Shown here: piece after piece, positions 1 to 6,525 of the stretch
Numbering within the stretch: position 1 is the first letter of the stretch
Layout: every line of letters starts with the position of its first letter
Source: JBCCSZ01 sp039199225
Lineage (GTDB): Bacteria > Bacteroidota > Bacteroidia > Chitinophagales > Saprospiraceae
Length of the DNA: 8,447 nucleotides
Assembly: GCA_039199225.1 (NCBI GenBank)
Contig: JBCCSZ010000331.1
Span: forward strand, 1 to 8,447
Direction of reading: 5' to 3'
Translations under genes and position numbers: made by a program
The notes under the pieces: model-generated
What the model was told of the DNA's origin: nothing
Databases searched by the model: none
The model's input: only the letters and a program-made list of their open reading frames with translations

Positions 1-2830
1 CAAAAGGAAAGGTAAGCTCGGGATTGTCCAGCTGAACCACTTCTACAGGTGATTCCAAGGTGTCCAAATATGTTTGACCATCTTCCTCTACCTCGATCCA
101 AGCATTGAAAGTATGCGTACCAGGAGTAGAACAATCGGCAGAAGAGCCGAAATCCAACACCAGGCTGTCACCAGGAGCAATGAGCTGACCGATTGGAACG
201 AAGACAGGCGAGCCGTTGTCGAGGCTAAAGTAAATGTCGTAATCAAAGAGTGTATCTTGTCCGATGTTGCGTATCTTCCCAAACAACTTGATGCTGTCCA
301 AGGTCGTAATGGTCCCACGGCGGCCACGGTCCGGCACCAACAAATCTTCAAATCGGGGTGCGACATTCCAGGGACAAAGGGCCTCTGGATCAATGACACA
401 GGCAGCGGCGGCCGCTCGCTTGCCAATGAGGCCATCGGCCCCTACTGCTCTGACCGTAAACCAATATTGAGTGCCATCTTCCAAATTTCTATCTATGATG
501 GCCGATTGAGAAGTACTTGTCTTGACCAACTCCCAATCACAACCATCGAAAAGCAAAACCTCATATTGGCTGGCGTAATCCACTCCGGTCCATTTAAGTT
601 CTACCATACCGTCGCAAAAAGGCTTTGTCGATAAATTGGAAGGCACCGGACGTACGCTGAAGTTGGCTTGGTTAATGGCGGACAGGGCCGTTCCATTGCG
701 GCTGACCCGCACCCTTGCCTGCGATGTTTCTACGTTTGGTACCGTCCATTCATAAAAACAGTTGGTCCCTGGAAGGTCGGTGGTCAAAGTGGTCCAGTTG
801 ACACCTCCGTCGGTCGAATACTCTACCGTGTAGCTGTCGCTGGGGCTGCTGTTGGCATCCCACTGAATCATTTCTTTTGTGCCAGGTTGCAGGAATTCTC
901 CCCCCATCGGATGGGTCAGTTTGATTTCCGGCTCGATAAAATCGTAAACGATATGGAAAGTTTGCGGCCCAAAAGGGACTTCTGTTCCGTTGATGCGCAA
1001 GGTATATTGACCGCTGCTCGGTAGGTCGATGGTTACTTGCTCGATGTTGTTGAGGCGATCAACCCCCCGGATGGCATTATCCGTCACGTGGTTGGTATCT
1101 GGATTCAGTATCCAAGGCAGAAAACTGCTGCCGTCGGGCGCCACTACGGTCAGGTCTAGGTCGTTAACCAGTGCTTTTTCTGGAAAAGACTCTGCCTCTT
1201 TGTCGCTCCAATAGAGCATGACCTTCATTTGACTGGCACCGGCAGGTACATTGATCGTTTGTTCGTAAACGCCTCCTTGTTCGAGCGAAGACTTGGCAAA
1301 TTGGTTGTTTTCCAATGCATTGACAGCTCTCAATCCATTGATGATGCCAAAGCCATAGGTATAGTCTGGCCCTGGATTGCCCAGGTCATCGGCCGTGTTG
1401 CAGACCAATGCTTTCATAAAGGCAGCGTCCGGATCTTGTCCTGCGTGCAATTGCCGATAGCGTTCGTATAGCAGCCCCAAGGTTCCAGTGACAGCCGGGG
1501 CAGCCATGCTGGTACCGTTGGCAACCCAGTAGTTGTAATCTCGACCGGTGGAGTGTACCCGAGTCCCGATGCCGCATATTTCCGGCTTGATCCGGCCATC
1601 GGCAACAGGTCCACGGCTGGAAGAACTCCAAATGTCGCGGTTGTCGGTTACCGCCCCAACGGTCAATACATTCTTGGATGACTGGTAGTAGCGCAACACC
1701 GTTTTGTATCCCTTTGGATAATTGCCACAGGTGCTGTTTCCACTGTTTCCTGCCGCAAAAACGTGTAGGACATTCGGGTATTCATTCATCTGCCAGTCAA
1801 GTGTTAGACTTGTATAATTATAGGTACCGTTGGATGCACAATTGAAGCTGGTTCCATAAGAATTATTGGTCAGAACCATGTTATAGTCGCGGATGTAGTC
1901 TTCTGCATAAAATGTAACGAGGCTTGTCTTTTGAATCAACAGCTGTGATTCTGCAGCCATTCCTTGGTAGAGTGGGTCCAGAATTCCGCCGCCTGCTATG
2001 ATACCAGCAACATGGTCACCATGCTGACCAAAGGAGCCGTAGGCACCATCGGCCTTATTAATAATCCGACAGCCAAAATCTATATGGTCTCCCAATTCAC
2101 CACCATCTCCTACACCGATCACCACCCCGGACCCAGCCAGGTTGCGTTCGCCACTTAGGGAAGAATTCAGTGTATTGACGCGCTGCTGCACGCAGACCTC
2201 ATGGTTCAGTTTGATGTCTTCCTCCTGCCTAATGTCAACAGATACCACTAAAGGTTCTGAAACAATATCGTCTAGTAAATCGGATGGTATGCGGATGATT
2301 CTAACAGGCGCTCCGGGTATGGAATTTTCAACCTGACGGACACCATGTTTATCGAGCAAAGCTTGTATATCTGTGTTTTCTGCCTGTGGACTGAAGACCA
2401 GGGCCAAATCTAGTGGCTTACCTGCCTCGATTCTTTCGGAGATGTCATCGTGGAAAAACTCTTCAGACAGCTTGTCAAAACTATCTGTCCGCCGAACTCC
2501 TTTGATGCCCAAGCTATTCAGCATTTGTCGGTCTACAGAAGAAGGAATGGCAGCTAAATAAGTATTGTTATTCTTGTACTGAATCAGGTGAATATTTGCT
2601 TTGGATAGCAGCTCTTTGTGCGCAGATGTAGGCAACTGATCGAACTGTAGCTGTAAGTAATAATGATCTTTGGAACGAAACCGCTCGAATATTTGCGGCT
2701 TTTCAAGGAAGGTTTCCAGGGTTTGAGAAGTAATACCCCCGGTTGTCATTTCTCTTTGCGCATTGGCTGCACTGGCACATAAAATGGACAGTAGGCATAC
2801 CAGTCCAATGGCCTCCATTAGCTTTCTCAT
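1..2830 (-). CDS. Secreted S8 family (subtilisin-like) serine protease, multidomain, C-terminus cut by window edge
   Basis: An uninterrupted minus-strand frame of 943 codons runs from ATG at 2830 off the left edge. Residues 1-24 form a Sec signal peptide with likely cleavage after ANA (A24/Q25). A propeptide-like segment follows to about 225. The subtilase domain (about 230-490) has Asp242 in GVGDGG, His270 in HGDHVAG, oxyanion Asn362 in AAGNSGN and Ser441 in GTSMAAP, so the full catalytic set is present. The usual Thr after His-Gly is Asp272. Next come a jelly-roll domain like that of KP-43-type subtilases (about 512-635), an Ig-like domain (about 636-727), a fibronectin III-like domain (about 728-812) and a CARDB-like adhesion domain (about 813 to the edge). 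The product should be exported and cleave proteins outside the cell. Such Bacteroidota proteases often end in a type IX secretion signal, but that end is not visible here. The fold is certain; substrate and secretion route are not. Confidence 0.95.
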   Translation of the reverse strand, partial: MRKLMEAIGLVCLLSILCASAANAQREMTTGGITSQTLETFLEKPQIFERFRSKDHYYLQLQFDQLPTSAHKELLSKANIHLIQYKNNNTYLAAIPSSVDRQMLNSLGIKGVRRTDSFDKLSEEFFHDDISERIEAGKPLDLALVFSPQAENTDIQALLDKHGVRQVENSIPGAPVRIIRIPSDLLDDIVSEPLVVSVDIRQEEDIKLNHEVCVQQRVNTLNSSLSGERNLAGSGVVIGVGDGGELGDHIDFGCRIINKADGAYGSFGQHGDHVAGIIAGGGILDPLYQGMAAESQLLIQKTSLVTFYAEDYIRDYNMVLTNNSYGTSFNCASNGTYNYTSLTLDWQMNEYPNVLHVFAAGNSGNSTCGNYPKGYKTVLRYYQSSKNVLTVGAVTDNRDIWSSSSRGPVADGRIKPEICGIGTRVHSTGRDYNYWVANGTSMAAPAVTGTLGLLYERYRQLHAGQDPDAAFMKALVCNTADDLGNPGPDYTYGFGIINGLRAVNALENNQFAKSSLEQGGVYEQTINVPAGASQMKVMLYWSDKEAESFPEKALVNDLDLTVVAPDGSSFLPWILNPDTNHVTDNAIRGVDRLNNIEQVTIDLPSSGQYTLRINGTEVPFGPQTFHIVYDFIEPEIKLTHPMGGEFLQPGTKEMIQWDANSSPSDSYTVEYSTDGGVNWTTLTTDLPGTNCFYEWTVPNVETSQARVRVSRNGTALSAINQANFSVRPVPSNLSTKPFCDGMVELKWTGVDYASQYEVLLFDGCDWELVKTSTSQSAIIDRNLEDGTQYWFTVRAVGADGLIGKRAAAAACVIDPEALCPWNVAPRFEDLLVPDRGRRGTITTLDSIKLFGKIRNIGQDTLFDYDIYFSLDNGSPVFVPIGQLIAPGDSLVLDFGSSADCSTPGTHTFNAWIEVEEDGQTYLDTLESPVEVVQLDNPELTFPF

Positions 2831-3219
2831 AGGTAGATCACATGCTTCTTCGAACTTCTACAAACGGACCTTGCAGAGAGTCGAACGGTTTTTAAAATAA
2901 AATTTCTGAAAACGGGGGAACGTGCTAAACTTATCGGGGGATAAGGATTCAGAAGTACGGCTTATAGGGGGAAGCCTAATGAAGCAGGAAAATTATTTTC
3001 CAGCAATCTGAAGAGGGGATTTTTTTTGGTCATGATTATGTGCTACCCTTCGAAAGACAACAAATGTGCCGAAATACCCACGATCTGCCTTGGGGCTAAA
3101 AATTATTTTGGAATAAAATTACCATCAAAAAAGATTCGGGAACTTGTGGTGCCTTATTCGTCAAAGTACCTTTTTTCAAATATCTTTTCTTTACTTTGCA
3201 GCTTATTGAAAACCGAATT
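2831..3219. other. Divergent intergenic region between subtilase and glycosyltransferase genes
   Basis: These 389 bases hold no convincing gene and must contain the promoters of both flanking genes. The 2913-2976 part carries three G5 motifs (described separately). From about 3090 the DNA is AT-rich. For the rightward gene, TATCTTTT at 3181-3188 and TTACTTTG at 3191-3198 each match the Bacteroidota -7 box TAnnTTTG at seven of eight positions, but neither has a TTG at the right distance. For the leftward gene, the minus-strand TAAGTTTA (2926-2933) is an equally imperfect match with no -33 box. No promoter is therefore assigned with confidence. A 65-codon frame at 3026-3223 is judged non-coding. 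Confidence 0.6.
2913..2976. repeat. Three G5 motifs, the second and third in small hairpins with matching CTTAT(C/A)GGGGG
   Basis: The motif (C/A)GGGGGA occurs at 2913-2919, 2935-2941 and 2966-2972. The second copy lies in a perfect 6-bp hairpin, CTTATC (2930-2935), loop GGGG, GATAAG (2940-2945). The third lies in a 5-bp hairpin, GGCTT (2959-2963), loop ATAGGGGG, AAGCC (2972-2976). The second and third share CTTAT(C/A)GGGGG with starts at 2930 and 2961, exactly 31 bp apart, close to three DNA turns. This block is 83-146 bp upstream of the subtilase start and about 245 bp or more from the glycosyltransferase start. It could be a tandem operator for a dimeric regulator or a structured 5' leader of the subtilase mRNA. 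No known family is recognised. Confidence 0.5.
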
Positions 3220-4362
3220 ATGAAAGTTGCCATCATCGGTACCGCCTATCCCTACAGAGGAGGCATCGCCGCCTTTAGCGAGCGACTGGCCCGGGCGTTG
3301 CAACAGCAAGGGCATGAGGTGGTCATTTATACTTTCACGCTACAATATCCGGATGTTCTCTTTCCTGGCAAAACGCAATATTCCGAAGACCCTCCACCCT
3401 CAGACCTGCAGATCATTCGATGCATCAATTCTGTCAATCCGCTCAATTGGCGGCAGGCAGGCCGTCGCATCGCAGCCGACCAGCCCGACTTGGTCATTGC
3501 CAAGTTTTGGCTGCCTTTTATGGGACCCTGTTTCGGGACTTTGCTTCGGCAGATCAAAAAAAACAAAAACAGTCGGATTCTGGCGCTGGTCCACAACATG
3601 ATTCCACATGAGTCGCGGCCGGGCGACGCGCTCTTTACCCGCTATTTTGTCAAACCCGTCGATGCTTTTCTGGCCCTCTCCGCCAGTGTTTTGAAAGACA
3701 TTGATACATTCGATACGCAGAAGCCCAGAAGCTTGAGTCCACATCCGTTGTACGACAATTTCGGACAGCCACTTGAACGCTCGGTCGCCTTGCAGCAATT
3801 GGGTTTCGACGAGTCCCATCAGTACCTTCTTTTCTTTGGACTCATTCGGGATTACAAGGGGCTTGATTTGCTGTTGGAAGCTTTTGCCGACGAACGCCTG
3901 CGCAAAGAAAAAATCAAATTGATCATTGCAGGAGAGTACTATTCCAACAAAGATAAATACAGTCAATTGATTCAAAAGCATCAACTGGCCCCGCGCATCA
4001 TCGAGGTGGATAAGTTCATTCCAGATGCAGAGGTAGCCCTTTATTTCAGTGCCTGCGATTTATTGGTCCAACCCTACAAAACAGCTACCCAGAGCGGTGT
4101 GACACAGATTGCCTATCATTTCGACAAGCCGATGATTGTAACAGATGTTGGTGGCCTGGGGAAAATGTGTCCCGACGAAGTGGTGGGCTATACCGTCGCC
4201 CCCGAGCCAAAGGCAATTGCCGAAGCCATCCTTCGTTTTTTTAAACAGACAGATCGCGAAAAAATGATGGCCAACATCCGGGAAGAAAAGAAAAAATACA
4301 GCTGGGAGATTTTGACCAAAGCCATTTTACAACTCGATGCAAAAATCCAGTCTGCCCATTAA
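3220..4362 (+). CDS. GT-B glycosyltransferase, family 4 type
   Basis: This is a 380-residue cytoplasmic GT-B enzyme. It should transfer a sugar from a nucleotide-sugar donor to a growing glycan; donor and acceptor cannot be read from the sequence. The N-terminal Rossmann half opens with KVAIIGTAYPYRGGIAAFSE (residues 2-21), whose glycine-rich loop faces the acceptor. The C-terminal half starts at LFFGLIRDYKGLDLLLEAF (204-222), the standard start of the family's donor domain, followed by IIAGEY (235-240) and PYKTATQSGVTQIAYHF (285-301) with KPMIVTDVGG (303-312). The last stretch stands where most family members have the E-x7-E motif, but I see neither glutamate. An upstream in-frame TTG at 3196 would add eight residues, but ATG 3220 starts right at the first beta strand and is preferred. 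GmhA follows 26 bp downstream, so co-transcription and a role in cell-surface polysaccharide are likely. Confidence 0.93.
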   Translation: MKVAIIGTAYPYRGGIAAFSERLARALQQQGHEVVIYTFTLQYPDVLFPGKTQYSEDPPPSDLQIIRCINSVNPLNWRQAGRRIAADQPDLVIAKFWLPFMGPCFGTLLRQIKKNKNSRILALVHNMIPHESRPGDALFTRYFVKPVDAFLALSASVLKDIDTFDTQKPRSLSPHPLYDNFGQPLERSVALQQLGFDESHQYLLFFGLIRDYKGLDLLLEAFADERLRKEKIKLIIAGEYYSNKDKYSQLIQKHQLAPRIIEVDKFIPDAEVALYFSACDLLVQPYKTATQSGVTQIAYHFDKPMIVTDVGGLGKMCPDEVVGYTVAPEPKAIAEAILRFFKQTDREKMMANIREEKKKYSWEILTKAILQLDAKIQSAH

Positions 4363-4368
4363 TCAAAT

Positions 4369-4392
4369 ATGGAGACAAGCCCACAGCAATGA
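4369..4392 (+). other. Seven-codon mini-ORF overlapping the gmhA start
   Basis: In the 26-bp gap after the glycosyltransferase an ATG opens a frame reading METSPQQ. It ends with TGA at 4390-4392, overlapping the gmhA ATG (4389-4391) as ATGA. Stop-start overlaps of this kind allow a terminating ribosome to restart on the next gene, so it could couple translation. With only seven codons it may equally be chance. Confidence 0.2.
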
Positions 4393-4976
4393 ACAAACGC
4401 AATATATTCCGACAAAACATTCAAAGCGCCATCGACTTGAAGCAGCAATTGCTGAGCGATGAAGCCTTGGCGCAAAAGGTAGAGCAGGTCGTAGAAATCG
4501 TCATTGGGTGTTTTGAAAAAGGAGGTAAGGTACTTTTTTGTGGCAATGGTGGCAGTGCAGCAGATGCACAGCATTTGTCCACCGAGCTATCGGGTCGCTA
4601 CTACTACGATCGGCCACCCCTTTTTGCGGAAGCCCTGCACGGCAACACCTCCTACATGACGGCAGTGGCCAACGACTATGATTTTGGCGAAGTTTACGCC
4701 CGGCAGCTCAAGGCCATGGGACGGGCCGGCGATGTGCTCATCGGACTGTCGACCTCTGGTAATTCCGAAAATGTATGCCGAGCCGTTGCGACTGCCAAGT
4801 CCATCAAAATGACGACCATTGCCTTCACCGGAGCGGGCGGCGGCAGGCTGCAACAACTCGCCGACCTATTGCTGGAAATCCCTTCGAAAGATACCCCTCG
4901 CATACAAGAATGCCACATGCTGCTTGGCCATGCCATTTGTCAGATGGTGGAAGGCATACTGTTTCCAAGAGAATAG
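4389..4976 (+). CDS. gmhA: Sedoheptulose-7-phosphate isomerase (phosphoheptose isomerase)
   Basis: GmhA converts D-sedoheptulose 7-phosphate to D-glycero-D-manno-heptose 7-phosphate, the first step of ADP- or GDP-heptose synthesis, in the cytosol (EC 5.3.1.28). The 195-residue length is typical. The SIS fold shows CGNGGSAADAQHLSTELSGR (51-70), the phosphate-binding STSGNSENV (121-129) and RIQECHMLLGHAIC (171-184). His62, Glu66, Gln173 and His181 match the zinc/catalytic set known in GmhA as His61, Glu65, Gln172 and His180 (an assignment from memory of the family), so the enzyme should be active. It follows the glycosyltransferase by 26 bp with no terminator between, which supports a shared transcript and a role in heptose-containing surface glycan. 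The other heptose-pathway enzymes (kinase, phosphatase, nucleotidyltransferase) are absent from the window. A general SIS-domain protein is the only alternative, and the motif set makes it unlikely. Confidence 0.95.
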   Translation: MNKRNIFRQNIQSAIDLKQQLLSDEALAQKVEQVVEIVIGCFEKGGKVLFCGNGGSAADAQHLSTELSGRYYYDRPPLFAEALHGNTSYMTAVANDYDFGEVYARQLKAMGRAGDVLIGLSTSGNSENVCRAVATAKSIKMTTIAFTGAGGGRLQQLADLLLEIPSKDTPRIQECHMLLGHAICQMVEGILFPRE

Positions 4977-4992
4977 CAGCAGACTGTAAAAT

Positions 4993-5277
4993 ATGATCTT
5001 CCAAGCGGCGTTTTGTAGGAAGACGACAAAGATATATGGTCCCATTCATGTGGAAAAGCTCCTACTGGTTTATATGCTCCTGCCGCTGATTGCCGCGGCC
5101 TTTTTGCATTACCATCGCAGGAATCTCCGCTGTGTTTTTATGGACTGGCTCAATGAATACCACCTTGTTGGCGAGCGCTTTCTTTACCACAACACCTACG
5201 CAAGCTTTTGGAGGTCTTTCGACAGGGACAAGACATCTACGAATACTAGCAAAAATCACCTCATAAAAGCAATGTGA
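4993..5277 (+). CDS. Possible small single-span membrane protein, unrecognised
   Basis: A 94-codon frame begins 16 bp after the gmhA stop. Residues 21-40 (EKLLLVYMLLPLIAAAFLHY) would make one transmembrane helix, followed by a basic HRR and a soluble tail rich in aromatic residues, with WLNEYHLVGERFLYHNTYAS at 52-71. The codons of the middle part resemble those of the neighbouring genes, which favours coding. Against it, I recognise no family, the first 15 and last 20 residues look unconstrained, and two other frames are open over the same stretch. One is a forward hydrophobic frame from about 5087, the other a 65-codon reverse frame at 5062-5259. It may be a third gene of the gmhA unit, the worn remnant of a longer gene, or non-coding DNA. 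Confidence 0.3.
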   Translation: MIFQAAFCRKTTKIYGPIHVEKLLLVYMLLPLIAAAFLHYHRRNLRCVFMDWLNEYHLVGERFLYHNTYASFWRSFDRDKTSTNTSKNHLIKAM

Positions 5278-5299
5278 TCAGACGATGACAGAAGTCACC

Positions 5300-5330
5300 T
5301 TGACTCTCGAATAAATTCAGAATATATTTG
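5300..5330 (+). promoter_or_regulatory. Bacteroidota-type sigma(ABfr) promoter of the propeller lipoprotein gene
   Basis: TTG at 5300-5302 and TATATTTG at 5323-5330 are 20 bp apart, matching the Bacteroidota consensus (-33 TTTG/TTG, -7 TAnnTTTG), with all eight positions of the -7 box consistent. Transcription should begin around 5336-5338, leaving an AT-rich leader of about 60 nt and no Shine-Dalgarno, as is usual in this phylum. It implies the lipoprotein gene is transcribed apart from gmhA. Confidence 0.75.
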
Positions 5331-5396
5331 AATTAATAAATTTCGATCAACCATTAGTGAGTGGTCCGAAAAATTTCAATTAAACAACATAAAGTT

Positions 5397-6464
5397 ATGA
5401 GAAACAACATCTTTTACGTCCTCCTACTGGGCGCCTTCATCCTGACAAGCTCCTGCCATGACGATGACATGCCTCAACCCACCGACCCGCTCCCTCCGAC
5501 CCACTCATGGGAAAGGATTACGCCAGGTGGCAATTACACCGCCCTTCCCAACTTTAAGTCTGTCTTTGACTTCCAAGTAGATCGGCAAGGCAGGCTGTGG
5601 CTCGGCTCGACCTATAACAAGGACAACAGTGATGCCGCAGGACTTTGGTACTTCGACAATTCTGATTGGACTTATTTTCAAGCATTTGAAGATCAATATC
5701 CCAACGCATTGGATGAAGTCCATCCCTCTGTGATAAGATTTGACAGCGAGAATAATTTATGGTTTGGCTTACGAGATAAAATCGTTCAGTACGACGGCCA
5801 GGGATTCGTAGAATATGAATTTCCCCGAGCAGTCGGTACACAGGGTTGGCTGAAAGTCTTTACCATCCAAGAAGATGGAACAGTATGGGTGGGCGGACAT
5901 AAATATTTCGCCAGCCTTAAAGATGGTAATTGGACCATTTTTGAGCTACCGGACCTAAGCGATACCTGGTTTGACAACCTAGTGGTAACAGAAGATGCCA
6001 TTTGGATAGCTACAAACGGTGGCCTTTTCATCCACGAAGACAATGAGACCAGGAAAGTAGCGGAAATTACGGTCGAAAATGGCGATCGTGTAAATACCAT
6101 ACCCATTAAAGGAGTTTATCTAAATGACCTATTCCATCACCAAGGAAAAATATACGTTGCAACAGCGGTTAATGGATTGTTGATTTACGATGGTGAGCAA
6201 TGGACCGTTTTTAACGAAGCAAACAGCGACTTAAAAGATGATTATGTCAGTACCGTTTTCGTCGACCAAGACGACCGCATTTACCTAGGTACCGAGGAAG
6301 GTATGTACCGAATTGAAGAGGATGAGAGCTGGCGCTTTTTCATCTCTCCCGTCTCACAAGTCTGTACGGGAGGCTGTACCGAAACTGTTTCCAGAGTCAA
6401 AATGGATGATGAGCAAAATCTCTACATTCTCGCCAACGACTACATATTCCAGTTGGAAGAATGA
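5397..6464 (+). CDS. Surface lipoprotein with two-component-regulator-type beta-propeller repeats
   Basis: A 355-residue lipoprotein. The signal peptide (1-19) ends in LTSS with Cys20 as the lipidated residue. HDDD follows at once, resembling the acidic lipoprotein export signal that sends Bacteroidota lipoproteins to the outer face of the outer membrane. A Pro-rich linker (26-34) leads to propeller strands of the Reg_prop kind: GRLWLGS (65-71), NNLWFGL (119-125), GTVWVGG (161-167), DAIWIAT (200-206), GKIYVAT (250-256), DRIYLGT (293-299) and NLYILAN (341-347). About seven blades would make one complete ring. Such repeats occur in hybrid two-component sensors, but here there is no membrane helix after the lipid anchor and no kinase domain, so it is a stand-alone propeller, perhaps binding glycan or protein. 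Cys323 and Cys327 sit close together in CTGGC. ATG 5397 is chosen over an upstream in-frame GTG (5361) because it begins the signal peptide. It has its own promoter at 5300-5330. Confidence 0.88.
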   Translation: MRNNIFYVLLLGAFILTSSCHDDDMPQPTDPLPPTHSWERITPGGNYTALPNFKSVFDFQVDRQGRLWLGSTYNKDNSDAAGLWYFDNSDWTYFQAFEDQYPNALDEVHPSVIRFDSENNLWFGLRDKIVQYDGQGFVEYEFPRAVGTQGWLKVFTIQEDGTVWVGGHKYFASLKDGNWTIFELPDLSDTWFDNLVVTEDAIWIATNGGLFIHEDNETRKVAEITVENGDRVNTIPIKGVYLNDLFHHQGKIYVATAVNGLLIYDGEQWTVFNEANSDLKDDYVSTVFVDQDDRIYLGTEEGMYRIEEDESWRFFISPVSQVCTGGCTETVSRVKMDDEQNLYILANDYIFQLEE

Positions 6465-6525
6465 GCAAACGGTGGGCAATAAGGTCAAGTGTAAAGTTGT
6501 AAACAAAATCTTCCACACCAGCTGA

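Larger units (their letters stand above)
4977..5396. other. 420-bp region between gmhA and the propeller lipoprotein gene
   Basis: Besides the doubtful frame at 4993-5277, this stretch contains an inverted repeat TCTTCC (4998-5003) / GGAAGA (5019-5024) with a 15-base loop. No T-run follows it, so it is not called a terminator. From 5278 the DNA becomes AT-rich and holds the promoter at 5300-5330 and a leader of about 60 bases before the ATG at 5397. No RNA gene is recognised. Confidence 0.5.

Noticed and set aside
74..634. 186-codon forward frame
   Set aside because: It is antisense to the continuous subtilase frame and has no recognisable fold.
2913..3018. Intramolecular G-quadruplex from the G-runs (GGGGG three times, GGGG near 3015)
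   Set aside because: Loops of 17 to more than 40 bases between runs make a stable G-quadruplex unlikely; the local hairpins explain the pattern better.
3026..3223. 65-codon forward frame in the divergent intergenic region
   Set aside because: It overlaps the glycosyltransferase start in another frame, lies in AT-rich promoter DNA and resembles no protein family.
3400..3984. 194-codon reverse frame inside the glycosyltransferase
   Set aside because: It lies fully antisense to a gene with clear GT-B motifs and shows no domain of its own.
6465..6525. Bidirectional terminator between the convergent genes
   Set aside because: Only a weak GGTG/CACC pairing is visible, with no strong stem and no T-run on either strand.
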